DNA of 64,000 nucleotides, taken from positions 186,001 through 250,000 of the forward strand of contig JARKIF010000055.1 of assembly GCA_029378245.1 (NCBI GenBank), in the 5' to 3' direction. Under the pieces are notes generated by a model. That model searched no databases. It had not been told where the DNA came from and saw only the letters and a list, made by a program, of their open reading frames with translations. This document shows positions 21,655 to 33,923 of the stretch, one piece after another. This stretch comes from Roridomyces roridus (taxonomy: Eukaryota; Basidiomycota; Agaricomycetes; Agaricales; Mycenaceae). The position numbers and the translations under genes are program-made. Numbering within the stretch: the stretch's first letter is position 1; every line of letters begins with the position of its first letter.

Positions 21655-22810
21655 ATGATGGGAGACGACCCCGATCCCGAGTTGTGTGGTCATGAAGGTC
21701 GAGGAGTATTCATACGAATTCATCGGTGTCCTGGCAACAAAAAGATATTCCACCTGGAGGCGTGGGTGGGTGGTCAAGGTGAGGATACAACGGCGCTGCT
21801 GGAGCGAGGTGCTGCCGAGATGATGTCACAGCCGAGGAGCGTGCCGAAGCAGAGCTGCTGGATGCTGGCGGAAGAGCTGGCAGAGCTAGAGCGAGCCGAT
21901 GAAGGAGCGGCACCTGCCGACTCAGATGGGCCGTAACAAATCGAAGACGACGATGGCGCGACGGAAGAACCGGCCGAGGAGACAGCAGAACTGCTGGATC
22001 GAACAGCAGAGGATGAGGCAGAGCTGGGATGCGCAGAGCTGCTGGCTACGGCGCTGGAACAGGCAGACAAGACAGCAGAACGAGCTGCAGAGGATGAAGC
22101 GTGAGCAGATGACGAGCTCGAGGCAGTGGCAGATGAGGAGCTGCTGCAAGTGCTGCTAGATGCCAGGCGGGATTAAGAAGCAGAGGTGCTTGCACGGATG
22201 GAAGAGGCCCACGTCGAGGCGCCACTTGCACGGGAAACCAAGGTAGACAACGAAGCCGAGCTGCTAGGATGCGAGGATGAAGTCCCGCTGCTCGAATGAA
22301 CTGCAGAGAAAGATGCAGATGAGCAGGGTACCGAAGAGGAAGCGGGGGAGCTGAGGCTGACGATGATGGCACGGCGCTGCTGGAACGAGCTGCAGACGAC
22401 GCCGCGGAGTTGCTGGCATGCGAAACGGACGCAGAGCTGCTAACCTTCGATGCAGAAGCACTCGAGCGCGCTGAAGAAGCTAAAAGGAATTTCGTCAAGA
22501 TTCAAGTACAAATATAATTTGTATCACTTGCCTGCGCTGCTCAAGCGAGAGGACAATGAAGGCCGAGCGCTGACGCTGGAAGCAGACGCTGATGATGACG
22601 CGAGCTGCTGGCCCAGGCGGAAGCAGAAGCAGACGGGTGCAATTTGTAGCCGTGTCCTGGAGGCACGGACGCCATGCGCCGGATGAGCGGGATGATGAAG
22701 CTGCGGAGGTATGCGTAGACCTTAGCGAATGCGGAGAGCAACCGGGTGCAGGTGGAGCTGCTTTGGAAGAGGGCAGTCTTGCTGTCTGTCAAGACAAGAG
22801 TAAGCAATTA
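21655..22810. other. Low-complexity coding-like region inside the CACTA-like element
   Basis: GCT/GAG-rich sequence that reads as Ala/Glu/Leu-rich on the plus strand and Ser/Ala-rich on the minus strand. The same region recurs in the truncated copy at 47.5-48.8 kb. Plus-strand stops fall at the same places in both copies (after LLDARRD/LLDAGRD and after LLE), while the minus strand of the second copy is open for 292 codons (48571-47693). The coding strand is therefore more likely minus, but no domain can be named. Confidence 0.35.
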
Positions 22811-24099
22811 ACCAAAGACAAAAGGAAGGTCTCACCAGTATTGGCGACCTCTCGGTCAATCATGTGTCGAACAGATTGAGCATGATCAGCCGAGTGGAAG
22901 TCGAAGCTGGCAATAAACAGAGCCAAGGAGACGATGGTCTGTCTCACATTGATGCCCATGATCTCGTCCGCGAGTACATTGGCGTTGTCGATGATGAGTT
23001 TCAGGACAGCACTGAATTGTAGGAAAGTTACATTTACATCAGCGTAAAGCAAAAAGTAGACACACGTATCTGGTCTAAAACAACGTGTACCAGTCAGTGA
23101 GGTCAGAGCCCTCAGAACCGCTGACTTGACGGACGGTCCTAAACCGGGATCGATAGAGGCAAGGTCAATGGCGTTCACTGGTCAAAAGGCTTGAGCAGCT
23201 TCGGATAAAGCCTCGAGCTCAGTTCCCCGCCCAACCCACGCGTTCAATTGGAGGCCGGATGCGAGCAGGGGTAGCCTCTCATGGGTCGAGTGAAAACGAG
23301 TCGAAGAGGACGGCAACGCGGCGACGAGTGAGACGGAGATATCTTGGTTGATAGCAGCTGGGCAGGCCCCGGTCTATGAGCGAAGTTTTGATTCGCAGGC
23401 AGTTGAGGCAAGGGCAAGTCTGAGTTTTGTGAGCGACGGATTGAATATCGCAGGCATCGCAGCTTGTCTCCCACGTACACGTTAAACCCTGTATTCCCTC
23501 TCCTGATTCCGGAAAGTTGAAAGTGGATGCCCGGCATGTTGGTGCTGAGCTAGGCTGTCGTCTGGCGTGTGGAAGCGATTTTGAGCAAAGAGAGTGCGGC
23601 GCTGGGGTGCCGGCAGATCTGTTCCATGGACGCGAAGCGAAGTTGCGTCGTCATGGGACGCCAGTTGATCTAAAGATCCATGCTAAACTGGCCTGCCGTC
23701 GAGCGGGATGTATTCGCACTGGAGGATGATCGAAAAGGTCAAGGAAGGAGAGTGAGACCCGTTTTGGAAATGCTGTGCACTTCTGGCTTAGCTCTCGAAT
23801 AGCTTCCCAAACCTTCCCCTCTCTATCATCCACGCCCGTCCCCACACGGGAGAGCCTTGACATCCCATTCCGGCTTGAAACTTCTGCCAGTCACTCAGTG
23901 CTTCCCTCATGAAAGCGGCCACCGACTCCCAACTTTGCTACGACTATGGCTAACACCCGTAATCGGCCGTACTTATGGCCCTGGTGCGACATGCATTCAA
24001 CTCAGCAGGCAGGCAATTGCCAATGAGCAGATTTCAGGCCCGTTGGTGAGGTGAGTGATCTCCAAACTGTGTCCTACCGCCCCTCGCATATCTCCCTCG

Positions 24100-24660
24100 T
24101 CTTGGACTCGTTTCCCATCACCCGGGCTCCCACCACCGACTTTAAAACCCGTTCTAAACGACCCCGCTAGCTGCCAAGCTCCTCCTTGCAATGCAGCGTC
24201 GTCACCACCATCAATGTGCATCAATCCAGCATCTACCACAAAAAAACCACATATCCCCGTTATTTTCACTCGCTTTCCTTATCCTGGCTCCCAATATCGA
24301 CCTTCAATCTCTCTCCACACACCCCCGCCGCTTGCCGAGTTCCACGTCGCCATCGCGCGCCGCCACCGCCGCCGCCGATGCCAACCACATCATCACCCAC
24401 AACAACAACAAAAAAACACCTCATATCTCCTCATTTTTGGACTCGATTTCCTTCATACGGGCTGCCAACACCGATGATGGAGGCTTCTTTACACGCACCC
24501 GCTATCCGCCGACCTCTAGGCTCTCACTTGCTATCGGGCTCGATGGCCATCAAGTCGGCACCCAGCACAAAACCCCCTGTGAATCCCTCGTCCCAGGCTC
24601 AAATTCTTTCATCTCGGCTCCCAGCATCGACTTTAGAACCCCCATGCCCCTGCCACGCTT
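24100..24660 (+). repeat. Degenerate tandem repeat of about 165 bp, four units
   Basis: Units near 24108, 24270, 24437 and 24600 each start ACTCG-TTCC (or CTCAAATTC) and continue GGCTCCCA-CA-CGACTTT. A fifth related fragment occurs near 27290. Inside the CACTA-like element. Confidence 0.5.
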
Positions 24661-25468
24661 CTGATACCCTCCACATACTTCCGCTATTTGACGAACGCCC
24701 TCCTGCCGTCGCACACCGCCACCGCCGTTGTCGACGTCATCAAATCGCAAAACTCGCAATATCTCGCTCATCTGCAGCAAGATGATTCACTCCGAAGGAG
24801 GAGATGGTGGCGTGGTGGTCTGGGAGGAAGGCGGCGTATACGGAGCCCGGTGGTGTCTCGTATTGAGTCCGGTATGTGCAGAGAGGTTTCTGGGGGTAGC
24901 AGAGACGACGGGCGCGGGCATGTGAAGGCGAAAACACGACCAGTAATCAGCATAGCAGCACACCGTCTCCACGCCTTGCCCGTTCTCGATTTGTTTTTAT
25001 ACTTGGCCATCTTCAAATGCATTGCGACCCTTCAAATGACATTCCCATCATCCATCATTCCATTCCACTTTTGATCGATGTTCGTGTCCAAACGAGTAAA
25101 CAATAAGGGCTCCGGCAGATTGAAGCTAACTGCAAAACTCTGGAGCACTTCCAGAAAAAGTTCACTCAAAGTTTGACAGCTCTCCAGCAATGCTCTGCGC
25201 TTGCTACTGTGGAGCGCAGACTTCATTAAGAAGGTCAACATCATTCAATGCCATCTATGGTCTGAACTTTTTTTTGAAGCACTCCAGAGTTATGCAGTTA
25301 GCTGTGACGGATCTGCCGGAAAATGACGAGAGTAAGTAAGTATCCATATATGGGTTACTATCCTTCGTAGATTCGTTATCCATCAGCGGACACCCGTCTT
25401 CCGTGGCTTTGATGTCCATTTACTCTTCCTCTTGCCCACCACCATCCCCCGTGCACAGGCTCTGCACC

Positions 25469-26439
25469 ATGAATCAGGATCCCCAAGTGTAGGTCTGCAG
25501 CTTAACTCTACCTCAGCAGCTTTCTTACATGCATTGCCCCTGCAGTCCTGGTGCATACCCCATCTACTCTCTGCCCTGGGAAGATGGAGTGTTACATTCA
25601 GCCTCCCAAACCATGCTCCGGGAAATATATGAGATACTACAGAAGGATAGAACCATCCTTGGCGGCGGATTCAACGCAAGCCAAGCCCAAGCTTTGACAT
25701 TGGCCTTGTGGGACTCTGCAATCTCGGGGCCCTGGGTTGAACGTGAAGCAGCTGTCGAAAACCTACTTTGCAGTCATGGTTATTCTGCACCAAACGTGTT
25801 TCTTGTATGCCATATCACCTCCCGTTTGTTGGGCTGCGATATGATCGAAGCAGTGTGAGTTTATCCAGGTCCTGCTAAAGACTGGTGGCAATTCTCACTG
25901 TCTGACCTTAGAATGAGAGGTCGTGATCGATCATGGAGGATTCCTCCAGAGCAATATATGGAGGATGCTCCACGGTAAGGTCATTGGTACTCTAGCATTC
26001 TACCACTAATCACTCTCATCCTGTTTGCAGTGCAGCTAATTCCCAATCAACTGCCACCTTCACCCACATTCCAGCGTCGGACTATGATCAGCTCTCTGAG
26101 TCCAACTTCAGTGACTCCCAAGAAACCATCCAGCCAACCATTGAATATGACATTGGATCAAGTCGTTATAACTCGACAGCCTGCCAATTGTCTGGACTAC
26201 CGGGTCCGTCAGGGACTCATGAGCAAAATTTCAATTTTGTCAATGGTCACCGGTATGGAGCTTGTACTACTTACCGTCCTATTGTGCTAACCAATTTGCA
26301 TCCTGTGTGCAGCGTAGATGATTCCCGCTCAACTATTACCTCCCCCCACATTGACGCTGTCAGTCCAGAGGATGATCAACTCTCGGAGGCCGGCTCCAGC
26401 GACTCCCAAGAGACCGTCCGCCCAACCAAATACAACTAG
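25469..26439 (+). CDS. Five-exon gene of unknown function carried by the CACTA-like element
   Basis: Exons 25469-25488, 25546-25854, 25912-25974, 26031-26252 and 26313-26439 join in one frame (MNQDPQVPGAYPIYSLPWED at the start, ETVRPTKYN-stop at the end). All introns have clear GT and AG ends and 55-60 bases. The N-terminal half (MLREIYEILQKDRTILGGGF, SQAQALTLALWDSAISGPW) looks like a helical globular domain. The C-terminal half is Ser/Thr/Asp-rich with two similar motifs, QLSESNFSDSQETIQPT and QLSEAGSSDSQETVRPT, an internal duplication. I do not recognise it. It lies wholly inside the element and could be an accessory gene of it. Confidence 0.6.
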
Positions 26440-26736
26440 TGTGGCGGGTTAGGATCGGAGTCTTTGATTTACTTCAATGTGGAATAAACACTTCTCGATC
26501 TAGAGGTGGACTTGCTCCTCACTGCGCTGAGTCCAATTCGATCTAACTGGGAGATGCCACCGGAATCAATCGACCGCTCTGGGGTGAATTCCGTCGAGTT
26601 AACACCGCTGCACAGCCACCGAGAAATATGCGTCCAGCTTACTTTACGATCAAACGGTTTCGTAGAGCAAGGGGACGCATAATTTTATGGCTCAACAAGA
26701 CAGGAAACTGCCCAATTTGAATACTGGGGACGACAT

Positions 26737-27177
26737 CTAAGAACATTTCAAAGCCTTCTCTCGGAATAGATCAGTGAAAAGTGAAGATTTTTGAAACAGT
26801 ACTCTACCCAGGTTAACGACACTCACCAGGACCTCAGCAAGGTTCCAAGAATTCCCAAGAGCACAAGGAGCCTGCTCATTGCTTGAGGATGAATCGAGTC
26901 TGAGAGTGATCATGAGCGATGATTGATCCGTTGATTCCTCTTTGCTCTCGACCACCACCGTCATCTTCTCTGAGATACTCTTGTGCCCCGGCCTGTCTTC
27001 TTCAGCAGGGCCTTTATAATGTCTCGGAATGGCCTTGTTTTTGAGGGACCAGGTGTCCCAGTTGGGCTTGCCAGCAGATTCCTCAAATTTGGCCGGAACT
27101 AAATGAATCGCCACTCGAATTGCTTCATCCGAGACACCCCCACCACCGTTTCGACGCCCACAAAACGCTCCCATCAT
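26737..27177 (-). CDS. Unidentified open frame
   Basis: 146 codons, minus strand, including VAIHLVPAKFEESAGKPNWD and CALGNSWNLAEVLVSVVNLG. Composition is protein-like but I do not recognise it, and neither end is secure. It may be one exon of a larger gene within the CACTA-like element. Confidence 0.3.
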   Translation of the reverse strand: MMGAFCGRRNGGGGVSDEAIRVAIHLVPAKFEESAGKPNWDTWSLKNKAIPRHYKGPAEEDRPGHKSISEKMTVVVESKEESTDQSSLMITLRLDSSSSNEQAPCALGNSWNLAEVLVSVVNLGRVLFQKSSLFTDLFREKALKCS

Positions 27178-27698
27178 TCGATACCGGCCCCGGAGTCATC
27201 CGCCCCCGCCGCCGCGGTCCATGTCCGCCACATCACACAATAAAGGTATGCTTTCTCCAAATTGCTCGTATCTCCACTGTTTCTTACTCAAATTCCTTCA
27301 TCCAAGACACCACCACCACCCTCTCGACCCCCAGAACACGCTCTCGTCAACTCGACATTGAGGGACATGGGATGCGGCAGGGCATCATCCAGGCAGCAGG
27401 CGTTCATATTTGGAGCATCGGATCGAGGAGTGTGACCAACTTGGATGCGGGGGTAAGCGAGTCCGCCTCGATATCCCAGAGCCGCGATACATAGCAGTTA
27501 TGTGTCTTGATGCACCCGCTCATATTGGCAGATGTTCACGTCGAATACAAGATGGGGGAAAAGTATGTCTATTCAGAAAACCTACGAGCCCTTATATACT
27601 ACTCTACTGACTAAAAAATACTGCGGGATACTGCGGCTTACTGAGCTGCTGACGGATTGCCCGTTCATGTCCGATGGGGCAACTCCCAACACTCCCCC

Positions 27699-28510
27699 TC
27701 AAGCCGGCAGCAGTCCCATGCTTGTGCATAACTCCTCATGCTTTGGGCGGGGTAGAGCCTTTGTTAGAATATCTGCCACCATCTGACTTGTGGCACAGTG
27801 CTGCACATTAATTACCCCGTCGTCGATACATTCGCGAATGAAATGATTTTCGATGCGAAAATGTTTCGAACGCGCGTGGTGTTGAGGATCATGAGCAATG
27901 GCTATGGCTGCCTGATTGTCCGAATAGATCAAGGTGGAATCCTCGTGCGGAAAATCAAATGGGAGTGTACCGAATAGATACCTGAACCAGATTGCATGGC
28001 GGGTTGCTGCAGTGAGTGCTGAATATTCAGCTTCCGCGGTGCTGAGTGCGACGGTGGGTTGCTTCTTTGAATGCCATGCAATAGGGCCACCGGAAAGTAG
28101 ATAGATGTAGCCTGAAACCGATTTGCTGTCGTCGGGATTGGAGGCGAAGTCGGCGTCGCTGTACGCGCCATAGTCGTTAAAAACAGAGTTGGAATCGGAC
28201 CGAAGTTCCGAGCCCCCGAAAATGATCCGTCGATTACGTGTACCTTTCAGGTACCGATACACTCTCTTCATCGCTGTCCAGTGCGCCGGGCTGGGGTTGC
28301 TGGTGTACGCGCTGATGCGTGCAACGGCATATGCGATGTCCGGGCGGCTAACCGACGCGAGCCAGATCAGCGAGCCAATATACTCGGCGAAGCTGTGGCC
28401 TCGCTCGTCGGTGACCTTTCCCTCCCCCGGATTCTTCTCCAAGATGACATTCGGGTCCATGGGCGTGGCGACTGGCGACATCCCTTGGTAGCCGTACCGA
28501 CCCGGCACGC
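27699..28510 (-). pseudogene. Ty1/copia polyprotein fragment: end of reverse transcriptase and RNase H
   Basis: Minus strand, open to the natural stop at 27699. Motifs: YIGSLIWLASVSRPDIAYAV (end of the RT/connection region), AYSDADFASNPDDSKSVSGY, PIAWHSKKQPTVALSTAEAE and IYSDNQAAIAIA (RNase H catalytic acids), RSKHFRIENHFIRE. This is the C-terminal third of a copia-type Pol. Everything upstream (gag, protease, integrase, most of RT) is missing; the 5' break is near 28510. No LTR was seen beside it. Confidence 0.8.
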
Positions 28511-29179
28511 CGGCATTCAACTGCACTGCTGACCATGCGTGTGGTTGGACGGGCAAGGATGTGAACCCTCACTCATTGGCGCCGCCACCCTGGCGCGCCG
28601 ATACGCGATTGCGCTGCCAACCCGGTGTGCAGTCGAGTGGGGCTTTTCTTCATCCACTGGCACTGCCAACTCGGTGTGCCGGCATTGGACTGCACCGCTA
28701 ATCCAGCGTGCGGTCAGACGAGGAAGACGGCCAAAACCGGGAGGCTGATGTGGTGCACTGCCGACCATGCTCCTGATTTCTTTCTTCTCTTTCATATTTG
28801 TATTAGATAGACCACTTCAATTGAATTTTGCTGAAAACTTCTACTACTACAGGACTTGGCACACACCCAACGCAGAGAATTCCAGTGTTGGATATAGCAG
28901 TGTACGGGGTCCATACCATTGACTTTTTGAGTTATTGCCTTATGTAGCAACTCGTCACTGAGTCCGTTTTACCGTTTGTTGCCTTTCGGAGCTATGCCGC
29001 GGAAATTTTGAATTTTTGCAGTGCGGAAATAGAGCGCAAATCTTTGATATTGATTGACACTGACATGAGAAAACTGAATTATTTCCGCGCCGCGGAAATG
29101 TTGCGTAAATGTTGAGTAAATGTTGCGCAAATAATGTATTTCCGGGCCGCGGAAAAGATGCCTTCCCCCCTGTGTATAG

Positions 29180-32100
29180 GAAATGTCGAATCCACGAGTT
29201 TGTCCGCACCTCGAGTTTTACCCGGAGGACACCGCCAAACTCTTGCAGGAGGCACGGCAAGGAAAGCGTTGGCTCGAAGAGATCCCATTTTCCCAGACGA
29301 CCCCCATGGCTCGCATTGACCTTCAGGATTATTATATCCATGAACCGGCCATGCTCAAAGACGGGACATATTGCGTACCCATCCGATGGTTCATTCGGGA
29401 CAAGGTCCTTGTCGCAAAGTGCTGGGACTTGTGTGTGGTCACCGCCGATACAGGAGAGAGTTGGAGGGTGGTCAAGCGTGAGCATGAGGTTGCGCAGGGC
29501 CAATTTTTGAAGAATTGGACGGAGCTTCAGGTTGATTATCACCTGTACGGAGTTCCCAGCCCTACACGAATTAAAGGTATGAGTGTAGTCACCGCTCGCC
29601 CCACTTCCTAAAATGACAACAATGTTAGACATTCAAGACCCCATCTCCGCCGGAGCACTGGTGCCCTGGGATCTCACCGACCCCGCCCTCGGCAACACTT
29701 GGCGCGCCAAGGCCAATGGTGCTCGTGTCCTCGCTTTTCCAATTTGGCTCTACTGCGACGACACCTCGGGAAATCTGTCCAAACAGTGGAATGAGCATAA
29801 CAGCTTTCTTTTCACCCCAGCGGGGCTTCCCCGTGCTGAGGCGCAGAAGGAATACAATGTCCATTTCCTTTCCACCTCGAATATTGCTCCCCCACTTGAG
29901 ATGCTCGATGGAGTCGTGGATCAGCTCGAGTACGTACAAACACTTCAATTTAGGCAATGGAACCGTGCCTAATTTGCTTGCAGAACTGCGCAGAAAGAGG
30001 GGATTTGGGCCTGGGATGTGCAAGAAAAGGAATTGGTCTTGCTTATTCCGTCGGTTCTGGCCCTGCTCGGCGACAATCCAATGCAAAGCGAGTTTGCCTG
30101 CCATATTGGACTCCAGGGCAAATTATTTTGTAGAGCCTGCTGGGTCAAAGGTAGCGACTCGATGGAAGACGACGACGGCAAACCATCGGCAGGCCGCGAC
30201 CGTGACAGATCCGGTGGTTCCGACCTTGGCACTCCAGATGGCAGCGACGCGGAAAGCCGAGCTGGTTCCGACGTGGCCGAACCAGATGCCGCTACTCTTG
30301 AGGAGGAGCACCGGGCTGAGGAGGCTGATGCTGACTCTGCGTCTGCTCCTCGGGGACCTCAGCCTCCCAGTGCCGAGACCGGCACCTCTCCAGACAACGT
30401 AGCTTCTGATCCAAACCCTCCCGGCACTGACACCAGCACTTTGGACAAGGCGACTCCTGGTCCAATCCCTCTGTCCACTCAAACACCTTCCGCGGATGCT
30501 GAAAATCAGCCGAAGAAGCGTGGCAAGGCCAAGGAGACATTGGAACAGGCCATGCTCCGTGTCAAAGCATTTGTCAAGGTATCTTTGACGGCATTCAATC
30601 AATTGAAGCTCAAGCTCACAAATGAGTTAGATTGGAAAGTTGCGTACCAAGGAGGAGACCACGACGAAATTGCGCACATTCTTTCAAGAAGCCACCACCC
30701 TCTTTACGCAGACGAAAGTCAAGAACATGCGTACAGCTTCCGGTATAAAAGACACCTTCCAACTGGTGTTTCTAGAAAAGCTGTTTGATTCGTACAAGAA
30801 GAAGCGAGGTGTCCCAGCGCGGCAGGCAGCACTTGATGAGGCGATCCAGCAATTGCCGGCTGAGATAACAAGCCCGGTCTGGCGCCTTCACGGTGAGGAG
30901 GGGGAACTCTGTATACTGGTCACGAGCTGATCTTCTTTACAGGACTCGACCCACATTGCGACACGCCCGTTGAGATCCTCCATGTCGTTCTGTTGGGGTT
31001 TGTAAAGTACACGTGGCGTGATCTGGTCCAAAATCAGCTTTTCAAGAAGGACAAACTAAAAAAGCTGCTGGAAACGCGCCTGAATTCGGTGGATGTCACT
31101 GGTCTTGGGATTTCACCGCTTGCGGGGCACACCTTGGTCCAATATGCAGGTTCCCTTGTCGGACGGGACTTTCGCGCCATCGCCCAGGTTGCCCCATTTG
31201 TCGTCTACGACCTTGTGTCCAAAGACTGTCTTGAGACCTGGGTTGCACTTTCCAAGCTTGTACCTCTGATTTGGCAGCCGTCGATCAAGGACATTGATGC
31301 GCACAGCGTGAGGGCTCCATCTTTTGTTAGCTTCACACTCACAATCCTCCAGGCGCTTCTGGCTGCCGAAATAAACCATTTTTTGGCTTGTGCAGCTCGT
31401 TGGACAACTCGGTGGTTCGATAAACCGAAATTTCACATCCTCCTCCACTTACCCGACCACATTCGTCGCTTTGGACCTGCTAGCCTCTTTGCCACAGAAG
31501 CCTTCGAATCCTTTAATGCCATTATTCGAGCCGAAAGTGTTCATTCAAATCGCCACGCACCTTCTCGAGATATTGCGCGTGCATTCGCCCAGGGTAACCG
31601 AATCCGTCATCTCCTCAGTGGTGGCCACTTCATGCGCCCATCCTTGATATTGGCAAACCCTCCTTCCACTCCAGCTGCCCCTGGAAATCCGGCAGCATCC
31701 GCTGATCCCGCAGCTGCAGCTGCATCAGCCTCTGGTGCTCGCGCTCCACCGCTCGTTGCGAAGTCTCCGAGGCTGCGACTCACCGCCAACCGAGTTCTTT
31801 CAAAGAACCAAAACGACTGGGTCCAGGCGGGAGTTGGACCCATGAGCCTCGTTTCCTCCCCTAACACCGTTACTCAGTATCTTGGTTTGGGGGAGAAAAA
31901 GAAGGCATCTCACGGAATCTGCATCTCCGACCACCAACCTGCCCGTCCGTTTACCTCGACCCTGACGGGTGTCAAGCTACCGCAATCGCTCCCCAGCCAC
32001 ACAACCCGCCCCACTCTTCTCAAGACGAACTCCGAAATGTATCTGGACAACGGGGACCACTGTCCCCTCGACACTTTTGTCATTGCCAAGCAAACTAATT

Positions 32101-32810
32101 CGTCCACATTTGTTGGCCGTGTCAAGGAGATCCTTCAAATCAAAGGCAGCCCAGAAGACCTGAGTCGTCGAGCATCAGCCGTGCTTGTCCAATTTGCCAA
32201 TGTCGGTGATGACGGAGATGCGTTGTATGGGATGCCGCCGCTTGATTTACAGGACCGTTGGGTGCTGCTCTCGATGAAGGTATGTCCAGTCCCATCTATA
32301 TGGCACTATGCTGAGTTAGATGCCAGGATGTCTTGTGCACAGTTAATGCGCAACATAATTGTGCTGCCCACAATTGCACAGACACGGGGACTCGCCTAGT
32401 GTACCAGGAGCGGGTGAAGACGACACACACGCAGCCCTGGATTGCTCATAGTGGGCTTCCGACCGATCTCCTTCTCAATACTGGCCAAATGCGGGATGCT
32501 GTCCATTTGCAGCAGTACCGAATCGACTCCCCTGTGCTGGATGAAGAAACCATGGACGGCATCATCGACTTGAGCCTCGTGAACGAAAGGGAGCAGAACA
32601 AAACAGGGAAGACGACGAGAGGCACCAGTCTACCACGTGCCCGAGGACGAGGAAGAGGGACACGGCCGGGGAGAGGAGGTAGAGGACGTGGCCGTGGTGA
32701 GGGCGCCAGTCCAGACCCGGTGGGAGAGGGCCAAGGACTGCTAGGGGCAGCAGAAGGCCAAGGACGTGGAGAGGGTGGAGTTGTCAATGGAATGATGTTG
32801 CCTGCCACGC
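29180..32810 (+). CDS. Gene H, main exon block (transposase core)
   Basis: Seven exons (29180-29576, 29629-29929, 29984-30578, 30631-30892, 30943-31307, 31353-32279, 32327-32810) with introns of 46-54 bases carry most of the protein. First acidic block in IWLYCDDTSGN (about 29750). A CxxC pair in FCRACW (30130). A Pro/Asp-rich insert (30160-30530). GLDPHCDTPVEILHV across the intron at 30893-30942. KPKFHILLHLPDHIRRFG with FATEAFESFNAIIR and SNRHAPSRDIARAF near 31420-31580. Then a Pro/Ala linker, QHNCAAHNC near 32350, and an Arg-Gly tail cut at 32810 by the LTR element. Every intron keeps phase, so this block shows no decay apart from the insertions. Confidence 0.75.
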
Positions 32811-33910
32811 TGAAACGGTGCACTAGGGTGCGGCCGTGAAATAGAAACTCTGAGTAGTATCGAATGTAGTGAGATAACTCAACCACAAACTCAACCACTA
32901 ATCAATCTAAATCTCAACCAATCCAATGCTCGTGTGTGTGTGTTCGGGGTAGTAGGACAGGCGTCTCGTCCGTCAAAACCTCGGTACAACGTCAAAGGTA
33001 ACTCTCGGGGGTTCAAGCTCGTCGTGTCCGAACGCGCAGTCTCAAGCTAACTAGCCGGGGCTCAGTCAAACTCTGGTCTCTAGGTTGTGTTCTGAGCAAT
33101 TTATTGTCCGCACTGGTCTCACAGATTGGAGGGGTAAAATCTACTACTGTACATGCTGTTTTGCTATGGCTTTTATACATTTTGCGGACTGAAGAATATA
33201 TATGGTATCTGTGATGCCAAGGCCTCTTCTGGCCAATGGCATAGCTCTCATTCCTCTTTCTGATCAGTTCGTCAGGATTGCGTGCTTGATGCCTCAGTCA
33301 GCCGTCGATCCTCACGTGCTGCCGGGAGTTCCAGAACGCTCCATCGGTTTATCTCTTTCCCTCTCAGACTGGCCGGAGGTTCCCTTCTGCCATAGATGCC
33401 TCAACCAGTCTGCCGGGGGCTTGCTAGGCAGGTAATCAACCCGCCCGAGCCTCATCATCAATAATTGTGTCTCGGTTGGCTTTGGAGCCAGTGATGCCGG
33501 AAGTCGGCACTCGCGGCTTGTCAAACTTCTCTTTCTCAGTATCTCTGATATGTCTCCGGCAGACGTTTCCTGACGTCCGGCCCCTACGTGCGTGCCTGAA
33601 TGGTTGGGTAATGCAACATTCGTAATAGTCTGGTCTGATCTCCCCGGGTTCAACTCCCGGTGAGTACGGTTCGAGTATTGTCTCTGTTGGTAGGTGGGAC
33701 GGGCAGTCCCTTCTGATCCTCTTGGTTACTCTCGGGCAGTAGTACACAGTCGTCAACTAATTCCCAAAGCCCTTGAGTTTAATACACTGCCCCGAGGCGG
33801 ACATGTACCCTCAACATTGATGTTATGCCTCACTGTTCCCGGGACTTGCTTGTAAGCTGGAAACACAATATTTCGTAAATTCCCGGCGTGTAAAAGTACA
33901 CTGCTTATCA
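32811..33910 (-). repeat. 3' LTR (relative to the element)
   Basis: Starts TGAAACGG and ends CTTATCA on the plus strand, the TG...CA ends of LTRs. About 99.6% identical to 39172-40271. It contains a tRNA-like sequence on the plus strand (33588-33667). Confidence 0.9.
33588..33667 (+). other. tRNA-like sequence within the LTR
   Basis: Has a perfect five-pair T arm (CCGGG, TTCAACT, CCCGG), an A-box-like TGAATGGTTGGG about 45 bases upstream, and 5' and 3' ends (GTGCGTG and TGAGTAC) of which six of seven positions pair if wobble is allowed. The anticodon stem is weak. It is antisense to the element. The same sequence is in the other LTR at 39949-40028. Confidence 0.35.
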
Positions 33911-33923
33911 TCTCCCCCTTTCT
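33911..33923 (-). other. Polypurine tract of the LTR element
   Basis: Read on the minus strand, AGAAAGGGGGAGA directly abuts the 3' LTR, as needed to prime plus-strand DNA synthesis. Near-copies occur at about 34350 and 34937. Confidence 0.8.

Larger units (their letters stand above)
21106..29174. mobile_element. CACTA-like element, 8,069 bp, in an intron of gene H
   Basis: Left end CACAGGGGGGGAAGCATC, right end the inverse of CACAGGGGGGAAGGCATC, flanked by the 3-bp direct repeat TAT (21103-21105, 29175-29177). Behind both ends lie repeated TTTCCGC/CCGCGG motifs (21120-21270 and 28990-29160), the sub-terminal repeats typical of CACTA (En/Spm) elements. The host intron would be 50 bases without the element (donor at 21058). 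The right target copy, TAT, is followed at once by the AG of the 3' splice site. The interior holds a five-exon gene, low-complexity coding-like sequence, a tandem repeat and a copia fragment, but I found no transposase. Confidence 0.82.

Noticed and set aside
22789..23178. 129-codon minus-strand frame that looked like the N-terminal part of an NLR-like protein
   Set aside because: Only a vague resemblance, no P-loop or repeats nearby, and no consistent exon model.
28189..28491. 100-codon plus-strand frame with hydrophobic stretches
   Set aside because: Antisense shadow of the copia RNase H fragment.
33202..33435. 77-codon frame repeated at 39563-39796
   Set aside because: Lies inside the two LTRs and is repeated only because they are identical; no sign of a protein.
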